Position numbers and translations under genes: made by a program. From positions 1-16,920 of the forward strand of contig CAWVSV010000053.1 in NCBI GenBank assembly GCA_963933095.1: a stretch of DNA of 16,920 nt, given 5' to 3'. Source of the stretch: UBA1124 sp963933095 (GTDB taxonomy: Bacteria; Pseudomonadota; Gammaproteobacteria; Pseudomonadales; Cellvibrionaceae). Positions 6,975 to 14,654 of the stretch are shown piece by piece; positions within the stretch are counted from its first letter, which is position 1, and every line of letters starts with the position of its first letter. The notes below the pieces were generated by a model. It saw nothing but the letters and a program-made list of their open reading frames with translations. It was not told the DNA's origin and searched no databases.

Positions 6975-7481
6975 CTAGATACACTGCTTAGGTAGCTTCA
7001 GATCAGCTTGGCTATGCTGTGCCAGTTGATTTAAATCATTGCAGCTCAGTGCGCTGTTATCTTCAATATTCAAACGCTGCAAGCTTAGTAGGTTCAGCAA
7101 TGCACTGGCATCGGTAAGACGATTTTCACTGACATCCAGAACTTCAAGCTTACTCAGTGTGGCTATACCATCTAATGTTTGCAGTTGGTTGCTATTGAGA
7201 TTTAGCTGCTGCAGCTGCGTGAATGTTGCCAGCCCCATTAAATTTTTGATACCAGCGCTGGTGCAAACCAGTCGGCTAAGCTGTTCGCGGCCAGTTATAT
7301 TCTGATCTAAAATAGTTTGGGCGACACAATCGTGTAAATTTTTATCGGCTAGGACGAAGTCGCCAAACAGAGTGGCGGGCTCATAGATTACAGTATCATT
7401 TACTCTAAAGTCATATTTACTGCAGGCGGTCAAACTGACCATAAGAATGAGAGCTGTTATTTTTATCAGTGCATAAATCAT
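6975..7481 (-). CDS. Leucine-rich-repeat lipoprotein
   Basis: A putative secreted lipoprotein of about 168 residues. The N-terminus has a hydrophobic signal ending in a lipobox-like SLTAC. The mature part starts with about 60 residues of unknown fold, then has three leucine-rich repeats of about 22 residues each (cores LQQLNLNSNQL, LEVLDVSENRL, LQRLNIEDNSAL). Four further cysteines (HDC, RLVC, LSC, PKQC) could form disulfides capping the repeat stack, as in exported LRR proteins. Which start is used is uncertain. The frame extends to ATG 7526, but a TATAAT on the same strand at 7537-7532 would put transcription start at about that ATG, so I prefer ATG 7481. Neither has a clear Shine-Dalgarno. 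LRR lipoproteins usually mediate protein-protein contact; the partner is unknown. Confidence 0.7.
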   Translation of the reverse strand: MIYALIKITALILMVSLTACSKYDFRVNDTVIYEPATLFGDFVLADKNLHDCVAQTILDQNITGREQLSRLVCTSAGIKNLMGLATFTQLQQLNLNSNQLQTLDGIATLSKLEVLDVSENRLTDASALLNLLSLQRLNIEDNSALSCNDLNQLAQHSQADLKLPKQCI

Positions 7482-7531
7482 CGTCGAATTTTTACCATTG
7501 CCGTTGCATTCCAGTTTTGAATGCATATCAT

Positions 7532-7537
7532 ATTATA
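7532..7537 (-). promoter_or_regulatory. Possible -10 box of the LRR lipoprotein gene
   Basis: A perfect TATAAT is read on the minus strand. No good -35 is found at 16-18 bases. It lies about 50 bases before the preferred ATG at 7481 and shares the 115-bp region between the LRR and OmpA start codons with the divergent OmpA gene. Confidence 0.3.
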
Positions 7538-7596
7538 TTCAGTTTGGATGACTTAAACTGCGTTTATTCTATGTACTGAACATTAAGGATCTAAAT

Positions 7597-8250
7597 ATGA
7601 AAAACTATCTGGTTATTGTAGCCCTATCGGTATTTTTTGTGGGTTGTACCAGCATCGACCCTTATACCGGTCAACAGAAAACCAGCAATACTGCCAAGGG
7701 GGTAGGGTTAGGTGTTCTCGCAGGAGCAATACTAGGTGCTGCGACTGGTAAAGATAACGACGATCGTAAAAAACGTGCCGCTATTGGCGCTGCTGCCGGT
7801 GGTGCTACCGGTGCTGGTGTTGGCTATTATATGGACCGACAAGAGGCCACACTGCGCCAGCGTTTACAGGGTACCGGAGTTCAGGTGCGCCGCGAGGGTG
7901 ATAATATACAGCTGATTATGCCAGGCGATATTACCTTTGCCACCGGTCGCTACGAGATTCGTGCCGACTTTTATGAAGTGCTCAACTCAGTCACATTAGT
8001 GTTGAACGAATTTGATAATACCAGTATTAAAATTAGTGGCCACACCGATTCTACCGGTGGCAACCAGACCAATCAGACTCTTAGTGAACAGCGCGCCAAT
8101 AGCGTGCGCGGTTACTTAGCCGGTCAACGCGTTGCCACCGGTCGTATACAGACTGTCGGTTACGGCCCGCGTTATCCGATCGCGTCAAACAGTACTGCGA
8201 GTGGCCGTCAGGCAAACCGTCGGGTAGAACTAGAGCTATTGCCAATGTAA
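7597..8250 (+). CDS. OmpA-family lipoprotein, YiaD-like
   Basis: An outer-membrane lipoprotein of 217 residues. The signal sequence ends in a lipobox-like FVGC with the acylated cysteine at C17. Residues about 35-80 form a glycine-zipper region (repeated GxxxG/AxxxG) interrupted by a charged KDNDDRKK loop. The C-terminal half, from about residue 105, is an OmpA-type peptidoglycan-binding domain: ISGHTDSTG, then LSEQRANSV and the tail GRQANRRVEL, with the conserved D of HTD and R of RANSV for diaminopimelate binding. Domain order and length match E. coli YiaD. The start ATG has a good Shine-Dalgarno (AAGGA, 7585-7589). It is transcribed alone and closed by strong hairpins downstream. It likely ties the outer membrane to the peptidoglycan. 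Confidence 0.88.
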   Translation: MKNYLVIVALSVFFVGCTSIDPYTGQQKTSNTAKGVGLGVLAGAILGAATGKDNDDRKKRAAIGAAAGGATGAGVGYYMDRQEATLRQRLQGTGVQVRREGDNIQLIMPGDITFATGRYEIRADFYEVLNSVTLVLNEFDNTSIKISGHTDSTGGNQTNQTLSEQRANSVRGYLAGQRVATGRIQTVGYGPRYPIASNSTASGRQANRRVELELLPM

Positions 8251-8270
8251 CTTGCTTACCTGAATATTGG

Positions 8271-8303
8271 TAGCTCCTGCTGATCTCGATAATGCAGGAG
8301 CTA
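8271..8303 (+). other. Hairpin downstream of OmpA gene
   Basis: TAGCTCCTGC (8271-8280) and GCAGGAGCTA (8294-8303) form a perfect 10-bp stem with a 13-base loop. It is followed by an ATTATTT stretch, too weak in T's to be sure of termination. It may protect the mRNA 3' end or be an older terminator backed up by the next one. Confidence 0.5.
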
Positions 8304-8327
8304 ATTATTTGCCTGTACATTTTTAAT

Positions 8328-8366
8328 AAAAGGGCGGCAGAGATTCATTCTCTGCCGCCCTTTTTT
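8328..8366 (+). terminator. Strong intrinsic terminator of the OmpA gene
   Basis: A perfect 12-bp GC-rich stem, GGGCGGCAGAGA (8332-8343) with its complement (8349-8360), closes a 5-base loop. It is flanked by AAAA before and six T's after. With A-tract on one side and T-tract on the other it could also work on the minus strand. Confidence 0.93.
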
Positions 8367-8448
8367 GTGACTGGTAACTATACATTAGCAGCGGGTTAGT
8401 AATGGAATGTCCTCTATGGTCCTAGTAGATGTGCTAAGCACCGATACG

Positions 8449-8616
8449 CTAGTGGACTTTTAATCTTTTCCCTGCCTCAATTAGCAGTAGTTGCTGCAGC
8501 TGTGTGGCATTATCGAGCTGCGATCGCTGCAATGATGCTAGGTGATAGTACATAGGCCACTGTGCTGAAGGTGTGCGGGGCCTAAAATTGCTTCAGAGAT
8601 TATCCGCATAGCGTAG
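8449..8616 (-). pseudogene. Possible coding relic upstream of ABC cluster
   Basis: The stretch between the OmpA terminator and the ABC cluster (8367-8687) holds no intact gene. On the minus strand an open frame of 47 codons ends with TAG at 8449. It has protein-like composition: FRPRTP, then QWPMYYHLASLQR, then QLQQLLLIEAGKRLK. It begins directly after a TGA at 8593-8595; translating through that stop adds LRYADNL before another stop at 8617-8619. There is no suitable start codon at the head of the frame. I read it as the C-terminal remnant of a decayed gene, family not recognised. It could also be a chance open frame. Confidence 0.35.
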
Positions 8617-8687
8617 CTATTGTTTTGGTTCGCCTTAACCCCTTTATATTCACCTATAGATGATAATAACAATAAGAACGCCCAGCT

Positions 8688-9613
8688 ATGATTGAACTTT
8701 CGGCCGTTACAAAATCTTTTGCCAGCGTTAATGCGGTGGACAATCTGTCTTTTAGCGTCGCAGCCGGTGAAGTGTTCGGTGTTCTCGGCTCCAATGGCGC
8801 GGGTAAATCCACCTGCATGAAAATGATCAGTGGTTTTTTACGGCCCGATAGCGGCAATATTACCCTGTTTGCTAAAACTCACGCAGATGATCCTATCGCT
8901 ATAAAGCAGATGATCGGCTATTTACCGGAAGGCGCGCCAAGCTACGGTGAGATGACGGTGCTGGCTTTTTTACAATTTATCGCCGATGTTCGCGGCATAC
9001 GCGGTAAAAATAAAAAACTGCGCGTTGATAAGGTGCTATAGCAATTGCAATTACAGGGAGTGCGCCGGCAAGTTATTGAAACGCTCTCTAAGGGCTTTAA
9101 ACGTCGGGTGGGTTTGGCTCAAGCGATAATTCACAACCCTAAAATATTAATTCTGGATGAGCCCACCGATGGTTTCAGAATCTAGCGTGCGACAAAATTG
9201 TTATTATTTCGACGCATATTCTCGAAGAAGTGAGCGCGGTTTGCTCGCGAGCAATTATTATTGACCGCGGTCGTTTAGTAGCCGATGGTACACCGGTACA
9301 ATTGCGCAGCCAGTCGCGTTATTGTGGTGCCATAACCCTTGAACTGGATGCTGAATTGAATTCCATGTCGGCAGTTCAACAAGTGTTGTCTCAATTAAAG
9401 TACGTTAAAAATGTTGAAACCGATCGGGAACGAGTGAACACCATTACTGTATTTGCAGAGCTCAATTCGGAGTCAAAGCAGGGGCGGAGGCAGAATATTT
9501 ACCCGGCAGTAAGCGCTGCTATTAAAGCTAATGGCTGGCTTATTAGCGAGCTGCATATGGAACAGGGCCGGCTCGATGATGTGTTTCGGAGCTTAACCGG
9601 TGGCGGTCAATGA
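8688..9613 (+). pseudogene. Gld-type ABC transporter ATPase, broken
   Basis: The reconstructed protein is the ATP-binding subunit of an ABC exporter of the GldA type. Walker A GSNGAGKST is at residues 34-42, and the Q-loop region reads IGYLPEGAPSYGEM. An in-frame TAG at 9039-9041 then stops translation after 117 residues. Reading through it gives the family's signature variant LSKGFKRRVGLAQA and Walker B ILILDEPTDG. Right after that glycine the normal LDPNQ D-loop and following helix are missing: the frame changes near 9174-9176 and resumes as QNLACDKIVIISTHILEEV, including the H-loop histidine. Roughly 12-13 codons seem lost compared with the usual spacing. The C-terminal part (9230-9613) is open. 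With a stop and a lost D-loop it cannot make a working ATPase. It overlaps the next gene by ATGA. Confidence 0.88.
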
Positions 9614-10364
9614 ACGACATAAAAGGTTTCTTTTGGCGCCCAGGAATTATCGCTAAGCGAGAATTAAAGTCATACTTTGCAACGCCTTTGGGCTATATTT
9701 TTATTCTGATTTTTTATTGATGAGCGCATTTGTTACTTTTGAAATGGGCGGTTTTTTCGCCCCTGGTCAGGCCGATCTACAAAGTTTTTTTAATTTCCAA
9801 GCATTATTTTATGTACTGCTGGCACCAGCCTTGGCAATGCGATTGTGGGCGGAAGAACGCAATAGCGGTACTATTGAGTTGTTACTCACACTACCTATAA
9901 CCACTTTTGATGCGGTGCTTGGGAAGTTTATTGCCGCTTGGATTTTTTCTGGCTTGGCACTGGCGTTGACGTTTCCACTGTGGCTTACGGTGAACTATCT
10001 CGGTTCCCCCGACAATGGTGTTATTGCCGCCTCTTATTCGGGTAGCTGGCTAATGGCGGGAGCATTTTTAGCCCTAGGTTCCTGTATGGCAGCGTTAACT
10101 CGCAATCAAGTGATCGCCTTTGTGTTAACTATTACCTTGTGTTTGTTATTTGTTTTGTTGGGTATGCCGCCGGTACTGAAATTTTTTTATGCCTGGCTGC
10201 CTGCCGATATGACTGATTTAGTTGCTAATTTAAGCTTTATGACGCACTTTCAAGCCATTAGTCGTGGTGTACTAGATTTACGTGACTTGCTGTTTTTCGC
10301 AGGATTTATTGCGATATGGCTGCTGGCGACCAAGATTATTATTGATTTAAAAAAATCCCACTAA
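9610..10364 (+). pseudogene. Gld-type ABC transporter permease, frameshifted
   Basis: The membrane subunit of the same exporter, about 251 residues if repaired, resembling GldF and ABC-2 type permeases. The ATG at 9610 overlaps the ATPase stop. The N-terminal 36 codons (ending FATPLGYIFILIFY) run into TGA at 9718-9720. One T appears to be missing from the T-run at 9710-9715. With seven T's the frame would read ILIFLLMSAFV and continue through the intact remainder, which starts at about 9717. That remainder has the RLWAEERNSGTIELLLTLP motif typical of these permeases and five further hydrophobic segments. A shortened protein from TTG 9717 or ATG 9720 could in principle be made, but it would lack part of the first membrane helix. 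A sequencing error at this run cannot be excluded on its own. Confidence 0.85.
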
Positions 10365-10376
10365 AAAGATAGATTC

Positions 10377-12268
10377 ATGTCCAAAGTCAATTTAGCCGGA
10401 CGCTTAAGTGCCGCCCTAGCCCTTCTGCTGTTACTGCTCCTGTTATTTGCTGTTCTGCTGCAATGGATCCCATCTTGGCGTTTAGACTTTACCGAGGAAA
10501 AGCTCTGCACCCTCGATAAAGGCAGCTTAGCGATGCTGGCGAGGCTAGAGCAACCGATAACTCTGAATTTTTATTTTTCTAATCATGCTGCGGCTGAATT
10601 ACCGCTACAGCGTAGCTATGCGCATAAAGTGCGCGATTTATTGCAGGAATATAAGCGCGCTGCACCCAACCTGATTACTATTAATGAGGTCGATCCGGAA
10701 GCCTTTAGCGAAGCTGAAGATACTGCTGTGGATTTTGGCCTGCAGGGTATTGCTGCCAGTGTCGGCGGTGACATGGTCTATTTTGGCTTAGTGGGTGAGC
10801 TTGATATAGAAAAATTTAATGTTATCGAGGCAGCCGACAGCCCGAGCAGTGAAGTGATTAGTTTTTTCACGCCAGAACGTGAAGCTTATTTGGAGTACGA
10901 TATTAGTCAACTTATTTATCGTCTCGATGATCGCAAGAAATCCACTATAGGCCTTATTTCCAGCCTGCCCTTATTGCAACCCTATGCCCAATCACAGCAA
11001 CCCGGTATGGGTTGGTTGGCGGTACAGCAGTTGCAGCAAAATAGGTTAGTTATGAAACTTGAACACAACCTAAAAAAATTGACCAGAGTATCGACTTACT
11101 ACTGGTTGTTCACCCGAGTAGTTTAAGTGATAAAACGTTATACGCTATTGATCAGTACATATTGTCTGGCGCAGCGGCGATTATATTGGTCGACCCCAAT
11201 GCCGAAATGGCCGCTGTAACTCCCATGGCTGGGCCCGGTCCCTATCCTTCTGACTTGGCAAAATTGTTTAACACCTGGGGGGTCGAATATGACCCCGCAC
11301 TCACCGTCGGGGATAGTCACTGGGGCATGCGTTTACCCGCTGGTGACAGCGGTGTGCCGCTGCCACACATAGGTATTATTAGCGTATCATAGGCATCTAT
11401 TAACCGTGAAAATTTAATCAGTGCCGACCTGGAGACTGTGAATATGTCATCGGTGGGCTACTTTCACGCCAGTGCCAGCACTCAATTGACACCCCTATTA
11501 ACTTCTAGTGAACATGCACAGGTTTTAGCGGCGGAGGACTTGATCGCCGAACAAGATCACAGTGTGCTACTGAAAAATTTCAGTGCTAGCGGTGAGATTT
11601 ATATATTAATGGCGCGCTTAACAGGGCCTGCCCAGTCCGCTTTTAATAGCACTGAAATGTCTGCCGGTACAGAGCATCAAGCTAGCGGCGAGATCAATGT
11701 TATTGTTGGCGCCGACACTGATATGCTCAGCGACCGCCTCTGGGTTCAGGTCAGTAATTTCTTTGGTCAAAATGTAGCCTCCCCCTGGGCAAATAATGGC
11801 GATCTGTTAATTAATGCTGTCGACAATATGCTCGGTAGTCGCGACTTAATTCAGCTGCGTTCACGCGGTGTTTATTCTCGAACTTTTACGGTGATGGATG
11901 ATTTACGCGTGCAAGCGGCAGATAGTTATCGGCGCAAAGAGCAAAAATTAACGGCGCAGCTCGAACAGTTAGAACAAAAAATATCTGCGCTTAGTGGCGA
12001 CGCCCCAGTGTCGATTTCCACGTCTTCGCAATTATTGCCCAGTGTTGTCTTGACGCCACAACAGCAGCAAGAGATTGAAAAATTTGAGCAGCAACGGCTT
12101 AATATTCGTAAACAGTTGCGATTGGTGCAGCATCAATTTAATCAAGATATTGAGTCTTTACAGTTTCGTTTAATGTTGATCAATTTTCTGGCGGTACCTT
12201 TATTACTAACATTGTTGGTTAGTTTGTTATGGGGTTATCGGCGCTATCAGCGGCATTTATTAACATGA
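10377..12268 (+). pseudogene. GldG-like ABC auxiliary protein, broken twice
   Basis: The third subunit, about 630 residues if repaired, has an N-terminal membrane anchor (long Leu run, 10-30), a large extracytoplasmic domain (LDFTEEKLCTLDKGS at its start, typical of GldG), a coiled-coil segment near the C-terminus (residues around KLTAQLEQLEQKISAL and EKFEQQRLNIRKQL), and a last membrane helix followed by RRYQRH. Two lesions interrupt it. The A-run at 11072-11078 has seven A's; eight would give LKKIDQSIDLLLVVHPSSL and join the next frame, whereas now the frame ends at TAA 11124-11126. Then TAG at 11390-11392 interrupts the same frame between GIISVS and ASINREN. Downstream sequence is open to 12268. 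Without repair only the N-terminal 249 residues are made. Confidence 0.87.
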
Positions 12269-12342
12269 TGTACTGGTTATTTCTCGCACTCTAAATAGCG
12301 CAGTTATCGCGAGCTGAAGACGCTGGGCTCTTGTCTGTTTAG
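12265..12342 (+). pseudogene. Possible start of a lost fourth gene of the cluster
   Basis: An ATGATG overlaps the GldG-like stop (ATGA), the same coupling as at the ATPase-permease junction. The frame reads MMYWLFLAL, a TAA stop (12292-12294), then IAQLSRAEDAGLLSV and a further stop. Translated through, the first 14 residues look like the hydrophobic N-terminus of the DUF4340 protein that commonly follows GldG-like genes in proteobacteria. Nothing recognisable follows, so most of such a gene would have been deleted. The match is too short for certainty. Confidence 0.3.
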
Positions 12343-12644
12343 GTCAGATTTTCGCCGTGGCAACGATGATGTTGATGAGTATCAATTCGAAGTTATGTGC
12401 TTAATGGTGCCTTGTTAAGGCTGGGTTTTATGGATGTCTAGGCGATTATCTATGTTGGTAATGTCGTCACTAGCAAAAAGCTGCAAATGATTCACTGATC
12501 ATCGCTATTGGGGTTGTGTCAATTACGGCTAGAAAAGTCTTTATTTTAAGTAGAAATACATCTTTTTCCTTCACAACACCCGGCAGTGGCTGCCAAGCTA
12601 CCTGTGTGCAGAGTCTTCAAAGGCAAATTTAAAGTAAGCGTTAA
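12343..12644. other. Non-coding stretch, possibly decayed sequence
   Basis: All frames are rich in stops and no RNA gene, repeat or convincing terminator is seen. It lies where the rest of a fourth ABC-cluster gene would be expected and may be its eroded remains; nothing in the translation confirms this. Confidence 0.35.
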
Positions 12645-13388
12645 TTACTTATAAACCTCTACAGTTATTTGTCCTGGCTGGCGCCGACGATTTTTTAGTA
12701 AACCTCTTACTGCTAAGGCGGCGCTGCTGTCTGCCACCATCGCTGGGTTACCACATATCATCACCTGACTCTTTTTAGCGCTAAAACGAGTATTGCACTT
12801 ATCCTCAAGACTGCCGTCTGTAATGGCACAGGGTATGCGCTGCTGCAAAGTATAGTCAGTGATTTGGCGAGTAATGGAATGGTGAAACTGAAATTGCTCG
12901 GGGTGTTCTCGTTTAATAGCCGATAGAGTATCGATATAAGCCATTTCAGAGTGATTGCGGATACCATGCACTAGTATGACCTTATTAAAGCGCATCCACG
13001 GGTCGGGTGTTTGCAGCATGGCGAGAAACGGGCCAATACCGGTGCCTGTCGCCAGCAGCCATAGCTGCTCGGCATCCGGTACCTGAGACAGGACTAAAAA
13101 GCCTGCCGCACGAGTGGCGACTAACAAACCGTCGCCAACTTTTAGCTGCTGCAAGCGCGGCGATAGTGGGCCGCCATCAACACGGTTAAAGTAAAACTCA
13201 TAGTCTTCGTCAGCGGGGCTATTAACCAATGAATAGGGCCGAGCCAGTGGTTTACCATCGCTATCTGGCAGCGCCACACTAACAAATTGACCCGCCTCAT
13301 AGGCAGGTAATTGCGCTTTAAACTGCAGTGAACAAAGGCGCTCATTCCACTGCTTGTTGCCTATTATGGTTGCATTTTGCCATCGCAT
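12645..13388 (-). CDS. fpr: Ferredoxin/flavodoxin-NADP+ reductase Fpr
   Basis: A flavoprotein of 247 residues that moves electrons between NADPH and ferredoxin or flavodoxin. The FAD-binding motif RPYS is at 50-53, followed by LVNSP. The NADP-binding glycine motif GTGIGP is at 115-120 and CGNPAMV lies near the C-terminus, with the C-terminal half otherwise E. coli Fpr-like. The protein ends in EVYK, with the penultimate Tyr near where family members place an aromatic residue over the flavin. I chose ATG 13388: it has AGGGAG eight bases upstream, and the longer frame start at 13430 would precede the transcription start implied by the -10 at 13425-13420. In Pseudomonas fpr is next to the LysR regulator finR; here no such gene is present beside it. 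Confidence 0.93.
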   Translation of the reverse strand: MRWQNATIIGNKQWNERLCSLQFKAQLPAYEAGQFVSVALPDSDGKPLARPYSLVNSPADEDYEFYFNRVDGGPLSPRLQQLKVGDGLLVATRAAGFLVLSQVPDAEQLWLLATGTGIGPFLAMLQTPDPWMRFNKVILVHGIRNHSEMAYIDTLSAIKREHPEQFQFHHSITRQITDYTLQQRIPCAITDGSLEDKCNTRFSAKKSQVMICGNPAMVADSSAALAVRGLLKNRRRQPGQITVEVYK

Positions 13389-13419
13389 TGACCCAACTCC
13401 CTTAGCGTTAACTACAACT

Positions 13420-13425
13420 ACTATA
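13420..13425 (-). promoter_or_regulatory. Possible -10 box of fpr
   Basis: TATAGT on the minus strand lies about 32 bases before the fpr ATG. The -35 at 17 bases is poor (TTAAAT). A consensus TTGACA also occurs on this strand at 13493-13488, with only a weak -10 (ATAAAA) at 17 bases. Confidence 0.3.
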
Positions 13426-13430
13426 GACAC

Positions 13431-13820
13431 TCTTTTACAGTGATTTAAAGTTTCAGTCGATTATTTTTATTAAGTCGCTGTGCCATTTGTCAACACAAAG
13501 CTCAGCGGAGACTATGAACAATAGCTTAGGCGCTTTAGCCGTGTCTTACCGGAAATTTTGAGGTTTTCTAAAAACGAAGCGTTGTCGGCCCAGCAAGTTC
13601 GAACAGTCATCGCTGATTCTCTCAGATACTCGAGGGGACGGACGCTAATAAATAATGAGTCAAGCCCAGATTAATATTAGGTAGTTTTTTTGTCTCTGGC
13701 TTATTTTGACCGAGGCCGTCAAAAGTTAAGTCTGAGGTTATGCAGATATCGCTTTGATTTTCTCAGTCATAGTCGAAGATGTTAATATAAGTGTTTATTC
13801 CGACATTAAATGATGCCTTC
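13431..13820. other. Divergent intergenic region fpr / rsmJ
   Basis: About 390 bases hold no convincing gene. A well-placed GGAG (13506-13509) precedes ATG 13514, but its frame stops after 15 codons (MNNSLGALAVSYRKF). A neighbouring frame is open for about 54 codons (ending at 13673) without ATG or GTG. Both may be relics or chance. The rsmJ promoter must be in the AT-rich end (around 13780-13790, TTAATATAAG). Confidence 0.35.
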
Positions 13821-14648
13821 ATGAATAGTCACATTGATAAACCTTTACTGAGTTTTGTTTGTAATAGCAGCGCTAAAACTGAACTGGGTATTGAGTTAAG
13901 TCAAAAGTTACAACTGTCGCTGCTGGAGGGTGCCAACCCCAAGTTTATCGACTCGAGTGAGTTTGTCTTACTACTCGACGATAAAGGTTTGGCTCTGCAG
14001 CAGACTGGCCGCAAGGCGCCTGGAGAAATTCGAGTCGACTTCATCTCGGGCTCAGTCGATCACCGCCGCAAGCAAGGTGGTGGCAAGGGGCAGATGATCG
14101 CCAAGGCCTGTGGTTTAAAGGCTGGGGGCCTACCAAAAATTTTAGATATGACCGCCGGGCTTGGCAAAGACGCTTTTGTGTTGGCGTCTCTGGGCTGTGA
14201 GATGTTGCTAAACGAACGCTCGCCTATTGTTTATGCCTTGCTCAGTGATGGTTTGGCGCGGGCAGCTGATTCGGTTCGCTGGGATGACGTCGAACTAGCA
14301 GCAATTCTTGCACGAATGACTTTGCTGGAAAATTCTGATAGTCGAAGGTTGTGTTTGACCAAAGCGCAATTGCCAGAAGGCAAGGTGGATGTAGTTTATC
14401 TCGACCCCATGTTTCCTAGCCGTGATAAAAGCGCCGATGTTAAAAAAGAAATGCGCGCGTTTCACACCATTGTGGGTGCCGACCTCGATGCCGCTGATTT
14501 ACTGCCTCAGGCATTGCAGCTAGCTGAGTATCGAGTGGTGGTAAAACGGCCACGCAAGGCGCCTTTTTTAAACGAGCAGCCCCCAAGCTTTCAGTTGCAG
14601 GGTAAAAGTAGTCGCTATGACATTTACACGTTAAAAAAGATGAGCTGA
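13821..14648 (+). CDS. rsmJ: 16S rRNA (guanine1516-N2)-methyltransferase RsmJ
   Basis: A SAM-dependent methyltransferase of 275 residues that modifies G1516 of 16S rRNA. The family hallmarks are present: DFISGSVDHRRKQGGGKGQ (73-91), the SAM-binding motif LDMTAGLGKDAFVLASLG (108-125), NERSP following the second strand, and the catalytic DPMFP (195-199). VVKRPRKAP and the C-terminal SSRYDIY segment also match RsmJ (YhiQ). I prefer ATG 13821, since the preceding 10 residues from GTG 13791 add nothing family-like; neither start has a clear Shine-Dalgarno. E. coli RsmJ is about 250 residues, so the extra is N-terminal and of little weight. The gene stands alone, divergent from fpr. Confidence 0.92.
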   Translation: MNSHIDKPLLSFVCNSSAKTELGIELSQKLQLSLLEGANPKFIDSSEFVLLLDDKGLALQQTGRKAPGEIRVDFISGSVDHRRKQGGGKGQMIAKACGLKAGGLPKILDMTAGLGKDAFVLASLGCEMLLNERSPIVYALLSDGLARAADSVRWDDVELAAILARMTLLENSDSRRLCLTKAQLPEGKVDVVYLDPMFPSRDKSADVKKEMRAFHTIVGADLDAADLLPQALQLAEYRVVVKRPRKAPFLNEQPPSFQLQGKSSRYDIYTLKKMS

Positions 14649-14654
14649 ATTTAA

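Noticed and set aside
13514..13561. A 15-codon ORF with a well-placed GGAG
   Set aside because: Too short, with no recognisable sequence. It might be a relic, but nothing supports translation.
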